A stretch of 64,000 nt of DNA. It comes from Fistularia commersonii. Its lineage: Eukaryota; Chordata; Actinopteri; Syngnathiformes; Fistulariidae. Below, in pieces: positions 35,655 through 46,790 of the stretch (position 1 is its first letter; every line of letters begins with the position of its first letter). The notes under the pieces were generated by a model that saw nothing but the letters and a program-made list of their open reading frames with translations, was not told the origin of the DNA and did no database searches. Position numbers and translations under genes: made by a program. The stretch covers positions 7,812,001 through 7,876,000 of the forward strand of contig JBBMNZ010000015.1 in the NCBI GenBank assembly GCA_037954325.1, in the 5' to 3' direction.

Positions 35655-35850
35655 TCCCCCCCAAACACAAGATAGCAAGACATCCATAAATAAAGAGACA
35701 ACAACATCAGGGATAATAATAGACAACATTAAGGAAAAGGGGGAAATATGCACAACTAGAACAAAACGTCAATATAAATAGTGACAATCATGAGAATAAA
35801 ATAAACAAAAATAGGCAGATTATCTAAAAAGTTTATCCAAATAGGCAAAT
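35655..35850 (-). mobile_element. LINE 3' region, TTATC-tail family, tail missing
   Basis: Matches 53290-53465: GATAGCAAGACATCCATAAA, ACAACATCAGGGATAATAAT, GAAATATGCACAACTAGAAC, and an AGTGACAAT-ATGA-AATAA stretch occur in the same order. The tail and terminal part found in the other copies are absent. Confidence 0.65.
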
Positions 35851-37080
35851 TATCCAGAAATCATGGTAGCCATATTTTATTTCCTCCTATTTTATTTTTT
35901 TTAAATAGCAGTACTTCTAAAGAGGCAGGTTATTCCTGAACAAGGTTTTCTTTTGTGTGGTGGCACAGTGGCTGTCAAGTTACCTTGTAAAGAATAGACT
36001 AACTGATGGTTAAAAAAAATAAAAAAATATAGTAGCCCACCGGGAAAAGTCATTGACCGCTATCTTCTTCTTTATCCTGCACTAAAACCACGAATGTCAT
36101 CTTCTTCAGTGTTATTTTAATATTCATATTCTATTTTATTTTACAGCTTCAGAATTCCTCTGTCACACACTTGCTCAGCCCGCCACATACGCATGTGTTC
36201 TCCACATCTATGTATAATTTCATCGGTCCGATGTGACAACTGAATATTTCGGCGTTGTGGAGCTTGTTAGCTCGTAAAAATCAACAAGTTAGCTGCATCG
36301 TTGTTTAAGCTGTAGTGTTACAAATCCAAAAATGACGGTACTTACCTCCGTCGCCATGGGGAAAGATAATGGAGCACTCTAACACCCATGCTCCTATGCT
36401 GGAGTCTCCTCTGCTGTGGTAAAGCAGAGTTGAATATCCATAAAATATGCTTTCAGTAGCCTATGTATGCTTCCTTGCACTCTGAAGAAATCAAAAAATG
36501 ACAAACATTATGTGGCGCTGACGCAAGAGTGTTAGCAAGGTTGAAGACTGGTTGGCTGGTGAGGTACATGACTTTCTCCTACCATGAGGCAGGAGTTCTG
36601 CGTGCCTCACTTGGTGGCGCTATGCAGCTGTTTTATGATTGCTTAGAACAAGAAACTAATACACACAAACAATTGTTGCCAAATAAAACACCATACATTT
36701 GAAATTTAGTACATATTGCAAAAGTGTTTAAATATTTTGACAGGGACTTACCAAGACAGCAATACGCACTTAGCGCAGAGCATGCCGGCCGTCAACCATC
36801 ATTGCGCAATTTACATTGAGGCACATTGAAAACCACGGTTTAAACAATAATGTGGGTGATTTGTGGGTTTTTATTGGCAAACGAGCTTCACAATGCAAAA
36901 AATGGAACTCTGAGGCCTTTTCATTAAAATAATATATAGATTTTAAAATAACACTGAAGATGATGACTGGTGGTTTTGTTTGGCGCACAGGACAAAGATG
37001 AAGATAGCGATCAATGATTTTTCCTGGTAGGCTGCTGTATTTTTAATTTCGTTTTTTCTACCAGACTTATCACAGGCACT
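35851..37080. other. Mostly unassigned sequence with hAT-like scrap
   Basis: The part at about 36575-36665 (CTGCGTGCCTCACTTGGTGG, GCAGCTGTTTTATGATTGC) resembles 24783-24835 in the hAT element at 24088, so a related fragment is likely. Elsewhere the sequence is unique with no exon seen. Confidence 0.4.
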
Positions 37081-37086
37081 GTTCGG

Positions 37087-38885
37087 AAAAAAATCATTTA
37101 CGTTATGAGTAACGACTATATGACTTGGAAGAGCGTGATTGGGAGGAACGGTTAGTGGACTTCTGTGCTTGTACCAGATCGTCCATAATGAACACCATGT
37201 TCATACATAAAGGTGTCCATATGTGCACTTGGCACCGACACAACTTAGGCCACAGTTCTTTGATCGACCTTGTGGTATCGTCGGACTTGTGGCCGCATGT
37301 CCTGGACACTCGGGTAAACAGAGGGGCGGGAGCTGTCAACTGATCACCACCTGGTGGTGAGCTGGCTCCGATGGTGGGGGAGGATGCAGGTCAGACCTGA
37401 CAGACCCAAACGTAACATGAAGGTCTGCTGGGAATGTCTGGCAGAGTCCCCTGTCAGAGAGAGTTTCAACTCCCACCTCCGGCAGAACTCCGACTATGTC
37501 CCGAGGGAGGCGTGTGGCATTGAGTCCGAATGGGCCATGTGTCATGCTTCCATTATCAAGGGGGCAGATTGGAGCTGCGGCCGTAAGGCAGTCGGGACCT
37601 GTCGGAGCAGCAACCCTCAAATCCGCTGATGGACTCCAGCGGTGAGGGATGCTGTCAAACTGAAGAAGGTCCTATCAGGTCTTTCTGATCTGTGGGGCTA
37701 CGGCGGCAGCTGACAGGTACCTGGCCAAGTGGCATGTGGCTCCGGTGGTTGCCGAAGCAAAAACTCAGGTGTGGGAGGAGTTCGGGGAGACCATGGAGAA
37801 TGATTTCTGGTGGGCGTCAATCAGATTCTGGTCCACCATCCGGCGCCTCAGGAGGGGGAAGAAATGCTCCATCAACACTGTGTACAGTGGGAGAGGGGAG
37901 TTACTTACCTCAGCTCGAGATGTTCTAGATCGGTGGCAGGAATACCTCCAAGACCTCCTCAACCCCATGGAAACGCCTCCAATGAAGAAGCAGATCCGGG
38001 GGACTCTGGGGTGGACACACCTATTTCTGCGGCTGAAATTGCTAAAACAGTCAAAAAGCTCTTCAGTGGCAGGCCCCTGGGGTTGGATGAGGTCTGCCCT
38101 GGTTTCCCCAAGGCTCTGGATGCTGTAGGGCTGTCGTCTGTGCCACAAATGGGGATCAGAATGTGCTACAACTACAGGGGATCAAGCTCCTCGGCCTGGT
38201 AAGGTCAATTCAGCGGAGAAGAGGGTCTGCCGGCACGTTGAACCTCGGATCCAGTAGGAGCAGCATGGTTTTCGTCCTGGCCATTGAACAGTGGACCAGC
38301 TCTATACCCTCAGCAGGGTCCCCTAGTGGACAGAGTAGTTTGCTGAACCAGCCAACGTGTGTTTTGTGGATCTGGAGAAGCCATTGGATCGTGTACCACG
38401 GGCAATCCTGCAGGGGGTGGTACCGAACCCCGCCATACAGGGTGTTCGGTCCCTGTATGATCAGTGTCGGAGGTTGGTCTGCTTTGCCAGTTGTGAGTCG
38501 GACCTGTTTCCAGTGAGAGTTGGACTCTGCCAGGGCTGCCCTTTGTCTCCGATTGTGTTCATAACGTTTATGGACAGAATTTCTAAGCGCAGCCAGGGTG
38601 TCCAGGGGATCCGGTTTGGTGGCCATAGGATTGGGTCTCTACTTTTTGCAGATGATGTGGTTCCGATTGCTTAACCAGGCCATGATCTCCTGCTCTCACT
38701 GGAGCGGTTTGCAGCCGAGTGTGAGGCGGCCGGGATGAGAATCAGTACCTTCAAATCCGACACCATGGTGCTCAACCAGAAATTGGTGGAGTGCCCACTC
38801 CGGGTTGGGGAAAGAGGTCCTGCTCCTTCTTGAAGAGTTCAAGTATCTAGGAGTCTTGTTCTCGAGTGAGGGAAGGAACGAGTGG
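37087..38885 (+). mobile_element. Rex3-type LINE, longest copy
   Basis: A non-LTR retrotransposon of the Rex3 type (RTE clade), recognised from its C-terminal endonuclease region through the RT domain. It is truncated at both ends: it starts inside the endonuclease and stops after the EEFKYLGVLFSSEG segment of the RT C-terminal region. The part around 38530 contains the conserved stretch encoding QGCPLSPIVFITFMDRIS, which is diagnostic for this family. Small deletions are visible, for example near 38140-38210. Confidence 0.9.
37087..38885 (+). pseudogene. Rex3-type ORF relic, endonuclease end plus RT
   Basis: In order: VDFCACTRSSIMNTMFIHKG and CTWHRHNLGHSSLIDLVV (endonuclease end, 37155-37280), then frame changes into RWWGRMQVRPDRPKRNMKVC (about 37367), VVAEAKTQVWEEFGETMEND (37741-37800), YSGRGELLTSARDVLDRWQE (about 37880-37940), MCFVDLEKPLDRVPRAILQG (RT motif A, from 38357), VRVGLCQGCPLSP (38513) and IGSLLFADDVV with the FADD box intact at 38645-38656. 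A stop follows at 38672. Four or more frameshifts and the missing ends make the copy inactive. Codon homology is still easy to follow, so it is younger than the scrap at 1380. Confidence 0.9.
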
Positions 38886-38888
38886 GCT

Positions 38889-39045
38889 GTCTATTTGGGT
38901 AATAGGAGGTTATCAGAGGAAAGCTCCATTTTTCTAACCCTTTTCCCATCTTTGTGCATCTCCTCCAAATAATCGTCAAGCTTCTGCTTCTGCAACAAAA
39001 TAGTACAATTATTCTCCTTACAGAACTCCACAAACCTAAATGCAT
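38889..39045 (-). other. Unexplained coding-like segment, 51 codons
   Basis: On the minus strand a frame beginning after a stop at 39044-39046 reads AFRFVEFCKENNCTILLQKQ, then LDDYLEEMHKDGKRVRKMEL, and ends at a stop near 38888. The composition is charged and heptad-like, unlike the surrounding random frames. The upstream side has an AG but no pyrimidine tract, so a spliced exon is unlikely. It adjoins the truncated 3' end of the Rex3-type copy. I do not recognise it. It may be a retrotransposed fragment, part of an unknown element, or chance. Confidence 0.35.
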
Positions 39046-39049
39046 CTGT

Positions 39050-39770
39050 CTAAATGCTGTTCTATTTCATTGTCCGTTCTTTCTCTCTTAATAAAGCAAC
39101 TGAGCGGAACATATGCAGGGCAACTGCAAATTAAAATATAGAAAATAATTAATAATCCATGTTATATTGTCAAACATGATTATCAAAAAAGTAAAAAAAG
39201 GAATGAAAAAAATAATTAAAAAAATATATATGGAGGAAATATGTCGAGACGTTGAGCTAAAAACAATGCTAAATAACAATAATTAAAAAAAAAACAAAAA
39301 GGGTGAAACTACAAATAAAAAAGGACTTCATTGTACCAGTAAGGAGTACTAGAAATAAAAGGGAATTTTCTAGAAATGAAAAGCAGTGCACCTCCAAATA
39401 ATTGTAGGCCTCTTTAATGGAGGTGCAGCAACAGCTGGCGTAAACACTCACTGACCTGATTCCAAGAGTTGTTTGTTGAACGGCCCGCTTCCTGCTCCAC
39501 TGGTGAATATTTCATCCCTTGTATCTATATCTGGTCCTGCTGTCTGATGTTATGTGTGAAGTGTGATGTTGATTTCCCATTGGGTATATACAGCCCGCAC
39601 GAAAAAAAATCCTCCAGAGGGGACCTGGGTCTATTATTATCGTCCTGCAATAAGCGCACATTTAACAAAAGAGGCTGGTAAATCAAAAGTGAAGCAGCAA
39701 AAACGTCTTTTTCTTCCCCTTGAAGCAGGTCAGCATCTCACCTCCGCTGTGTTGAGTCATTTTTTTTTCA
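39050..39770. other. AT-rich unique sequence, no gene seen
   Basis: Poly-A and AT-rich DNA to about 39320, then mixed sequence. Open frames lack motifs. Confidence 0.5.
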
Positions 39771-39842
39771 GCATCCGTCCATCCATTATTTCTACAGGCT
39801 GGGTCGCCATGGATTGGTGGCCGGATGATTGCAGGGCCACAT
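39771..39842 (-). mobile_element. SINE family-1 scrap cut by the LINE
   Basis: CATCCGTCCATCCATTATTT, GGTCGCCATGGATTGGTGGC and CAGGGCCACATAT match the tail-side half of the family-1 SINE. It stops where the LINE 3' end begins, so the LINE probably inserted into it. Confidence 0.5.
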
Positions 39843-39844
39843 AT

Positions 39845-40745
39845 CCTCTTCTTTTGACTTTTCCCTTAAGGGGTCGCCACAGCGAATCAACTTTTGCCAT
39901 CCAACCCTATTCTCTGTATCCTCTTCTCTGACACCAACTACCTTCATATCCTCTCTCAGTCCATCCATACATCTTCTCTTTGGTCTTCTTCTTGACCTCC
40001 TGCCTGGCAGCTCCAATTCCACCATCCGTCCACCATTATATTCACTCTCCCTCCTCTGTACATGAGCCAACCATCGCAGTCTGGATTTTCTGACCTTCTC
40101 TCCAAAACATCTAACATGTGCTGTCCCTGTGATACACTCATTCCTGATCCTATCCATCTTGGTCACTCCCAAAGAGAGCCTTAGCATCTTCATCTCTGCA
40201 ACCTCTAGTTCAGCCTCCTGTTTTTTCATCATTGTAACTATTTCTAGGCCACACAGCATCGCTGGTTTCCCCACTGTCATGTACACCTTTCCTTTCATTC
40301 TGGCTGACAGTCTTCTATCACATAGTACCCCTGACACTCTTCTCCAACCATTCCAACCTGCTTGAACCCATCTCTTCACCTCTTTTCTACACTCCCCGCT
40401 GGTCTAGACTGTTGACCACGAGTATCTGAAATCCTCCAGCTTCTTGATCTCCACTCCCTGTAGCCTCACCGTTCCATCTGGGTTCCTCTCATTCACACAC
40501 ACATATATTCTGTCTTGCTGCGACTGACTTTCATTCCTCTCCTTTCCAGTGCATACCTCCACCTCTCTAGATTTTCCTCAACCTGTTCCCTGCACTCACT
40601 ACAGATCAAAATGTCATCTGCAAACATCTTTGAGATTCCTGTCTAACCTCATCTGTCAGCCTGTCCATCACCACTGCAAACAAGAAGGGGCTCAGAGCTG
40701 ATCTCTGATGGAGTCCCACCCCCACCTTGAACATCCTTTACCGTT
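39845..40745 (-). mobile_element. RTE-like LINE (family A), minus strand
   Basis: The largest open frame (39792-40379, minus) reads KRWVQAGWNGWRRVSGVLCD, GVTKMDRIRNECITGTAHVR, LRWLAHVQRRESEYNGGRM and EDMKVVGVREEDTENRVGW. Further upstream on the minus strand (40380-40745) the RT part is present but broken. It includes AGATGACATTTTGATCTG near 40604-40621, where the FADD-type box has lost its leading FA context through a small deletion. The 3' end (GGGTCGCCACAGCGAATCAA on the plus strand) lies at about 39868. The frame is open for about 190 codons, longer than in other copies. Confidence 0.9.
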
Positions 40746-40757
40746 ACCCCTACAGGG

Positions 40758-40925
40758 AGTAACAGAGGATGCTGGAATTGGAGCTGCCAGGCAGGTGGTC
40801 TGGAGGAAGACCAAAGAGAAGATTTATGGACGTAATGAGAGAGGAGGGTTCAGAGAATAGGGTTAGATGGAGAAGGTCGATTCCCTGTGGCAACCCCTGA
40901 GGGGTAAAGCTGAAGAAGGAGAATT
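40758..40925 (+). mobile_element. RTE-like LINE (family A) 3' end, plus strand
   Basis: GATGCTGGAATTGGAGCTGC through CCCTGTGGCAACCCCTGAGG is the extreme 3' end of the same LINE family in plus orientation. It starts within about 15 bp of the 5' end of the minus-strand copy, giving a head-to-head pair with both 3' ends outward. Confidence 0.85.
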
Positions 40926-41720
40926 ATTCACAACAATATCTTAAGTTGTTATATGTACAAAAATGTCTTTTAATAATAACGATAGCAGCCATAAGAAGAA
41001 TCAACAACAGAAATCACAACATCAATGACAATATTAAGAATTATGACTTGTAAATATGTTTCGTAAGAAATTATCCCAAAATGTTACTTAAAATAATAGA
41101 AGTATAACAAATTCTTATCATTGTATGAAAACTTTTTATGTACCTGTTCCTCAAAATCACCAATGCATAACCTTGAACCGACCAAAACATCCATTGACCC
41201 ATTGGTTGTGTTTTATGCCATCAATCCATCACATATTCCAGCGATTTTATTGGCTCTTTCACTGCAAGTGTCATTCTTCTGATTAGTTGTCCCACTGACT
41301 GTCAAGTCATTCTGATTGGCTGTCGCGTCACGTCTTCCATCGTTGATTGTTTGTTCTGTCACTCTGACCGTCCAATCACATCGTCCATCACTGTGATTTT
41401 TCGTTCCTTATTTTTCATCTGTCAGGCCCTCTCACTCTCATTGGACATTGGGGTGTTCTGTTGCTCATTCGATCACTCTGATTGGTTTGTTTTGTCCCGT
41501 GACCCTTGTTGTTCCAATGCCCTTTTCGTCGCTCTATTTGGCAGTTCCATTAAGATCGCATTTATAAAAAATGAAAAAAAAAAAAAAGAAAAAAAAATCA
41601 CCTTTTTCTATCTGATTGGTTGAATTGCGCCCACCCGGTCTCTGTGATGTTCTGGCACAAGTTCCACTGCTCTGATTGGTTCGTCCGTTGCATGTTTGCT
41701 CTGCAGTTGGTGTCAATCCC
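40926..41720. repeat. Decayed minisatellite with recurring ATTGG words
   Basis: After AT-rich DNA to about 41150, segments like TCTGATTGGTTGTCCTGTCA recur with drift. ATTGG occurs about eight times between 41200 and 41690, mostly preceded by CTG or T and often followed by TTG or CTG. The spacing is irregular, suggesting an old array of roughly 40-50 bp units. A poly-A tract interrupts at about 41571-41597. Confidence 0.5.
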
Positions 41721-42640
41721 CACCCGGAAATCTGAAGTTAACTGAAGGAGACCAGCGAAAATTGCCATGGCGATATGGTCCCGTCACGTGATGTCTGTGT
41801 AATCACAACCAAGAAGGACGAAATTGCCAAATCAGCAAAATCTGGCAAATGTAACTCCTCTAAAGATGGAGTGTCAAAGATAACACACAGTGGGATGGAA
41901 CTTTAAATTGGTGTAAGTCGAAGGCCTGTTCTTGTTCCACTTTTATTTAAAACTTATTGAAATAACCTGTTTGCACAATTTGAACCTCGAACTAGCACAG
42001 TTATCGCCCCCCCCCCAAAAAAAAAAGATTATTAATCATCAAATAAGACCTAGAGAAAGAAAATCTGCAACGTCGAATAAGATATTTGATAGGCAGGAAA
42101 AAATAAAATCCTTCAGGGAAAAATATAAAATTTACTGTGGTAGCAAAGGGAAAAAAGACAAATGAAAATACATTAAAAACTGAACATGCATCAAAGAAAG
42201 TTTGCTCCTCTGTGATGCTCACTAGTTTGAGCTCATTCATATATTCATTCATAGCTCATATAGAGACATGCACACATTCACTCTGTATCAGTCTTTCATT
42301 GCAGCCGCACTGTTTCTGCACGGCGTGTGCACTGGCAGTGCATTGTGGGAACTGTCATATTATGGTGATGCATGCAAAAAAAAAAAAAAAAAAACGGCGG
42401 TCAAGGTCTAATAGCGACTAGATATCATCATGTGGGCCAAATTAAATGTATTTTATTTACATTAGCCTTCTGGGTTTTTTTATGTTGAGAAAAATGGACA
42501 TTTCCACCTGCGATGCATAGAGATTAGGCCTGCATTAAAAAACACATGCATAGAAAATATTTGAAAAAAAAAAAAAGCCATTAAAACTGCACACTTTAAG
42601 GTGTGGCGGTTGAATTTACATTTTTGCTCTTCACACACAC
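41721..42640. other. Unique sequence, no gene seen
   Basis: Mixed sequence with poly-A tracts at 42017-42028 and 42377-42394 and a C run at 42007-42017. No exon or element recognised. Confidence 0.5.
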
Positions 42641-43574
42641 ACACACAATATGGCCAAAAGTAGTCGCTCACCTGCCTTGACAATCATATGAACTTAAGAG
42701 ACACCCCATTGCAGGTCCATAGCGGTCAATATGATGTTGGTCCACCCTTTGAAGCTATAACAGCTTCAACTCTTCTGGGAAGGCTGTTCACAAGCTTCAG
42801 GAGTGCATTAATGGGAATTTTTGAGCATTCTTCCGGAAGCACGTCTGTGAGGTCACACACTGATGTTGAACGAAAAGGCTCTCAGCCTCCGCTTTAATTC
42901 ATCCCAACGGGGTTCCGTCGTGTTGACGTCAGGACTCTGCGTAGGCAAGTCAAGTTCATCCACACCAGATTCGTCATTCGAGAGAACGTGCCTCCACTGC
43001 TCTAGAGTCAAGTGGCGGCGTGCTTTCCACAACTGCATCCAACACTTTGCATTGCCCTTGGTGGTGTGTGGCTCGGATGCAGCTGCTCGGCCATGGAAAC
43101 CCATTCTATGAAGCTCTCTTTGCACTGTTCAGCTAATCTGAAGGCCACATGAAGTTTGGGGGTCTGTAGCGATTGACTCCGCTAAAAGTTGGCGACCTCT
43201 TCGCACTATGAGCCTCAGTATCCGCTGACCCCGCTCTGTCAGTTTATGTGGCCAACCACTTCATGGCTGAGTTGCTGTCTCTCCCAAACACTTCCATGTT
43301 CTTATAATACAGCTGACAGTTGACAGTGGAATATTTCAGAGCGATGCCATTTCATGACTGGATTTGTTGCACAGGTGGCATCCTATCACAGTTCCATGCT
43401 GGAATTCACTGAGCTCTTGAGAGCGACCCATTCTTTCACAAATGTTTGTAAAAAAAAAAAAAAAGTCTGCATGCCTAGGGGCTTGATTTTATCCACCTGT
43501 GACCATGGAAGTGATTGGAACACCTGATTCCAATTATTTGGATGGGTAAGCAAATTCTTTTGGCCATATAGTGT
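42641..43574 (-). mobile_element. Tc1-like transposon, internally deleted
   Basis: The termini AATATGGCCAAAAGTAGTCG (left) and, on the minus strand, TATATGGCCAAAAGAATTTG (right) form an inverted repeat of about 25-30 bp. The right end abuts TA, while the left end merges into a CA run. The length of about 930 bp is well below the 1.3-1.6 kb expected for the intact element. Confidence 0.88.
42726..43431 (-). pseudogene. Tc1-like transposase relic with the DDE core deleted
   Basis: From the ATG at 43431 it reads MGRSQELSEFQHGTVIGCHL (N-terminal helix-turn-helix region), with stops at about 43340 and 43250. It continues LTERGQRILRLIVRRGRQL, MGFHGRAAASEPHT and LTLEQWRHVLSNDESG, which holds the first catalytic aspartate. 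The frame then jumps straight to VDELDLPTQSPDVNTTEPRW, the region of the second aspartate, so roughly 80 residues are lost in between. It ends with CDLTDVLPEE and VEAVIASKGGPTSY after a frameshift near 42855. It is clearly inactive. Confidence 0.9.
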
Positions 43575-44577
43575 ATAGCGTATGTGTATGTGTGTATATA
43601 CGCTATATAAATAATCTATATAATGTATAAATATTCTTGATATAAATTGAATGTGACAAAACAACATCATATGTAACACCATATGAAATGAATTGCTTAA
43701 TGAAGACATACTGTGAAGTGACAAGTTAAATATAGATGATAATAAATGTAAATGATATAAATCATAAATACGAGTGCTACAACATTGAATAGATTTATAG
43801 GTAAGCAGGTTGACGATGATCTGATTCAGCAAATGACAAATGAATTATGAAGAACGATAACTGACAGCTGAATGCCGTTGGATGCCCGACGGCAGCAACA
43901 TGGTCCACGGTTTGACTGTGGGAATTTCTTCCAAAAGTGGAAAAACATGCAAATTAAAATAAATTGCAAAAACTGATGAATGACAGTGAACGGCTGTAAG
44001 TCTATATAATTAGTAAATAAAAGAATGATTGTGGGTAAAATTAACAAATCAATTAAAATTCTAAAATTTAGATTTAATGAATCTATCCCTGTAGTCGATG
44101 TGATGAGGGAAAAAAAGATAAATAAAAAGAGAAAAAAGCTTCCAATGAATATGAGATGGTGCTGCTGGGAGGATGTGGCACGGCCCTGATGGGAGCCTGA
44201 GCTGAACGTCCTGCTCTGTTTTTTTTCCGGGGCAAAGTGAAAAGGAGTCGCTGAGGAGACCTCCAACTCACAGCAGAAACCAGGTCAGTAAAGTGATTAA
44301 GCCGTGGCTCTCGGAGGCACGGGGCCGTGCAGCGGCTGAGCTCGGCCGAGGAGTCAATAGAGCAGCGCCTCCATCTGCAGGAGCATCCTGAGACCATCAC
44401 CTCCTTCCCACTCCTTATTAGAAAATTATCCAGAAAAGAATTTCAAGTAATTTCAATTTAATCATTACATAATATTTTATGTATTTATTTAATTTATCTA
44501 TTTATTATATTTTTTTTATTATAATTTTTTCTTTTTATCTCTGAGATTAATTTCTATTAAATTGCTGTTCATGTCTA
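43575..44577. other. Mixed sequence, no firm gene
   Basis: A TA/TG-rich segment (43570-43620), AT-rich DNA, then a balanced, GC-richer block at 44155-44410. The block contains a pyrimidine-tract-AG followed 46 bp later by CAG|GTCAGT on the plus strand. This looks exon-like but has no other support. Confidence 0.4.
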
Positions 44578-45500
44578 CACATTTCATTCAACGACTTTTG
44601 GTAATTTTTGACCATATTTTAGCAGACTTGTGTTGCTAATTTTTGATGTGTTCGGGATAAGATGATTTTTTTTATCTGCACATATTAAAAATATTGTAAA
44701 TCTTCCATGTTTTGGGGAAAATTCCATTCATTTTCTTTTTTTTTGTCTTTATCATTAATTGATGAATTAATGAATTAATTAACTAATTCATTCATTCCCA
44801 TGTAATTGAGAGACATGCAGACATTCACTCTCTTTCACACGTCATAAAGGGACTGTCTGAATCTCACGTGGCTCCTTATTTATTGATTGATTGATTTTTT
44901 GATTGATTCATTTTTTGTTTTATTTTTTGATTTATTAATTTTTTGATTGATTCATTTATTAATTTTTTGATTTATTCATTTAATTATTTCATTTTTGATT
45001 TATTTCAGTCTGCCTTCCATTAATTTCGACTAAATTCATTTCATGGTTTTTGTTTATAGCATACTTGATTTGTCGGTTTTCTAATTTTCCAGATGAATTT
45101 TTGGATGAAGTATTTTTAGATTTGATATTCCTCAGTTCACTGTCACATGGAGGAGGGCAGGGAATAGGAGGCACTTTTCTGCACATATCTGATCCTTTTT
45201 TTTTCCATGTTTTCGGAAAAATTCCGCTCATTTTTGAAATTTCTTCATTTTCATTATTTCATTAATTAAATTAATCCACCAATTCCTCCATTTTTTTCTT
45301 TATTCATTCTGATGTCATTTAAAGACCTTGACCCTCTTTCACACATCATATCAAACCAATGACATTGTGGTTTCAGCTTGTCTGCTATTTATTTAACTAA
45401 TCAACAAATTTTTTGCTGATTTTTGGCTAATGTAGTGCCAGATTTTGATATTTCTGAGTCACCACCTCTGAGTTCCCCACTCATATTTGAAGAATACTCT
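44578..45500. repeat. Two-unit direct duplication, about 470-bp period
   Basis: Unit 1 (about 44578-45052) and unit 2 (about 45053-45500) share CTTCCATGTTTTGGGGAAAA / TTTCCATGTTTTCGGAAAAA, ATTCATTC-type runs, TCTTTCACACGTCATAAAGG / TCTTTCACACATCATATC, and a TTATTTATT..GATTGATT-like tract. Divergence is high outside these blocks. Confidence 0.6.
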
Positions 45501-46337
45501 GGAATGCTTCCTTTGGGACTTTTTTTTTCTTTTCAAATGCTTATTTGTTTTTCATATTTAATTTGAAAAAAAAATGATTTTTTTTAAACAATTTCACCTT
45601 ACAGTCATCCCACAGACACTCAACACAGCCTGGGTCTAAAATTATACACATTTATTTATTTATATATATATTTTTTTATGCTACTTTGTCATTTTTATTA
45701 TTTTATTTTCATCTTTTTAAAATCTGTATTTATTTTCCCTACGTTGTCCTTGAGTGTCCAGTAAGGCACCTTAAAGGAAAAGTATTATTGTTTTTGTTAT
45801 ATTTTTTTTCCCCCTTAAAAATCATGCGCGATGATACACAATCAGTCAGATGACATTTGACATCGAAAGATACGCGTCAGCTCTTTGTATGGATTCACCA
45901 TCCAATAATAGTCTTTGTTTACTGTGCAAGCAGAGGGGAGATGCACTGCAGCAGCGTCATGTCGCTGCATAAGGAAGAATGTCCAGACCATGTGACCGAG
46001 ACTGTCGTAGAAAAATAACACGGCCCAAAACATCCCGCCGAATGAATTGTGAGAAAATGCTGGCTTGGTCTATCTATCTCTCTTCCTCTATCACTCTCTC
46101 TCTCTCTCTATCTCTCTATCATTCTCTCTATCTCTCCCTGCTGGCGAGGCTGCAAATACATTATTCATTCCAAAACTGGATGTCAAACACCCACTAACTG
46201 CATCAAAAATATCTGTTTCCCTGCCTTGGAACATAAAGAATGATAATATAAACACACACATTCACACATAAACACATTAACACACACACATATATACATG
46301 CATACATATGCTGTTATATAAACAGACAGACGTATGA
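45501..46337. other. AT-rich then unique sequence, no gene seen
   Basis: Poly-A/T-rich to about 45830. 45835-46060 is unique and balanced. A CT-rich tract lies at about 46074-46142, and CA-rich DNA at 46252-46290. Confidence 0.5.
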
Positions 46338-46368
46338 ATAGATAGATAGATAGATAGATAGATAGATG

Positions 46369-46399
<31 letters not shown>
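46338..46399. repeat. GATA tetranucleotide microsatellite
   Basis: GATA units with one GATG interruption near 46367. Confidence 0.95.
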
Positions 46400-46409
46400 G
46401 ATTGTCTTT

Positions 46410-46790
46410 ATTTGACATGAATTTGAGAGTGAATAGCTGTATTATGTCTTCATATGACGCATGATGAAGGGGTGAATAATTGTGTATGTACGACATACGA
46501 ATGGATTTAATAGCTAATAGTATGTTTCTGTATGATATCTGAATGGTTGTATGCCAAAATGACACATGAATGACAGGGTGAATGATCATCTCTATATGAG
46601 GAGTGAATGAGTGAGTATCTCTTTATTAATGTTAATAAAACTTCCCGCATGAACACATGCACAAGGTCGTATATCGACTCAGTATATGATGTACTTATAA
46701 AATGAGGATGATGACTTGAATTTCTGTATGTGACATGTCGATGAAAGAGTGAATTGTTGTATGTCTATATGATGTGAATAAAATATATAT
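46410..46790. repeat. Decayed minisatellite of TGTATG/GAATG words
   Basis: Segments such as GACATGAATTTGAGAGTGAA, TGAATGACAGGGTGAATGAT and GATGAAAGAGTGAATTGTTG recur every 40-70 bp, each next to TGTATG or CTATATGA. The pattern suggests an old array with units of about 40 bp. Confidence 0.45.

Noticed and set aside
44215..44290. Possible 46-nt exon: T-tract, AG, then CAG|GTCAGT on the plus strand
   Set aside because: The signals are suggestive but short. There is no neighbouring exon, protein similarity or promoter.
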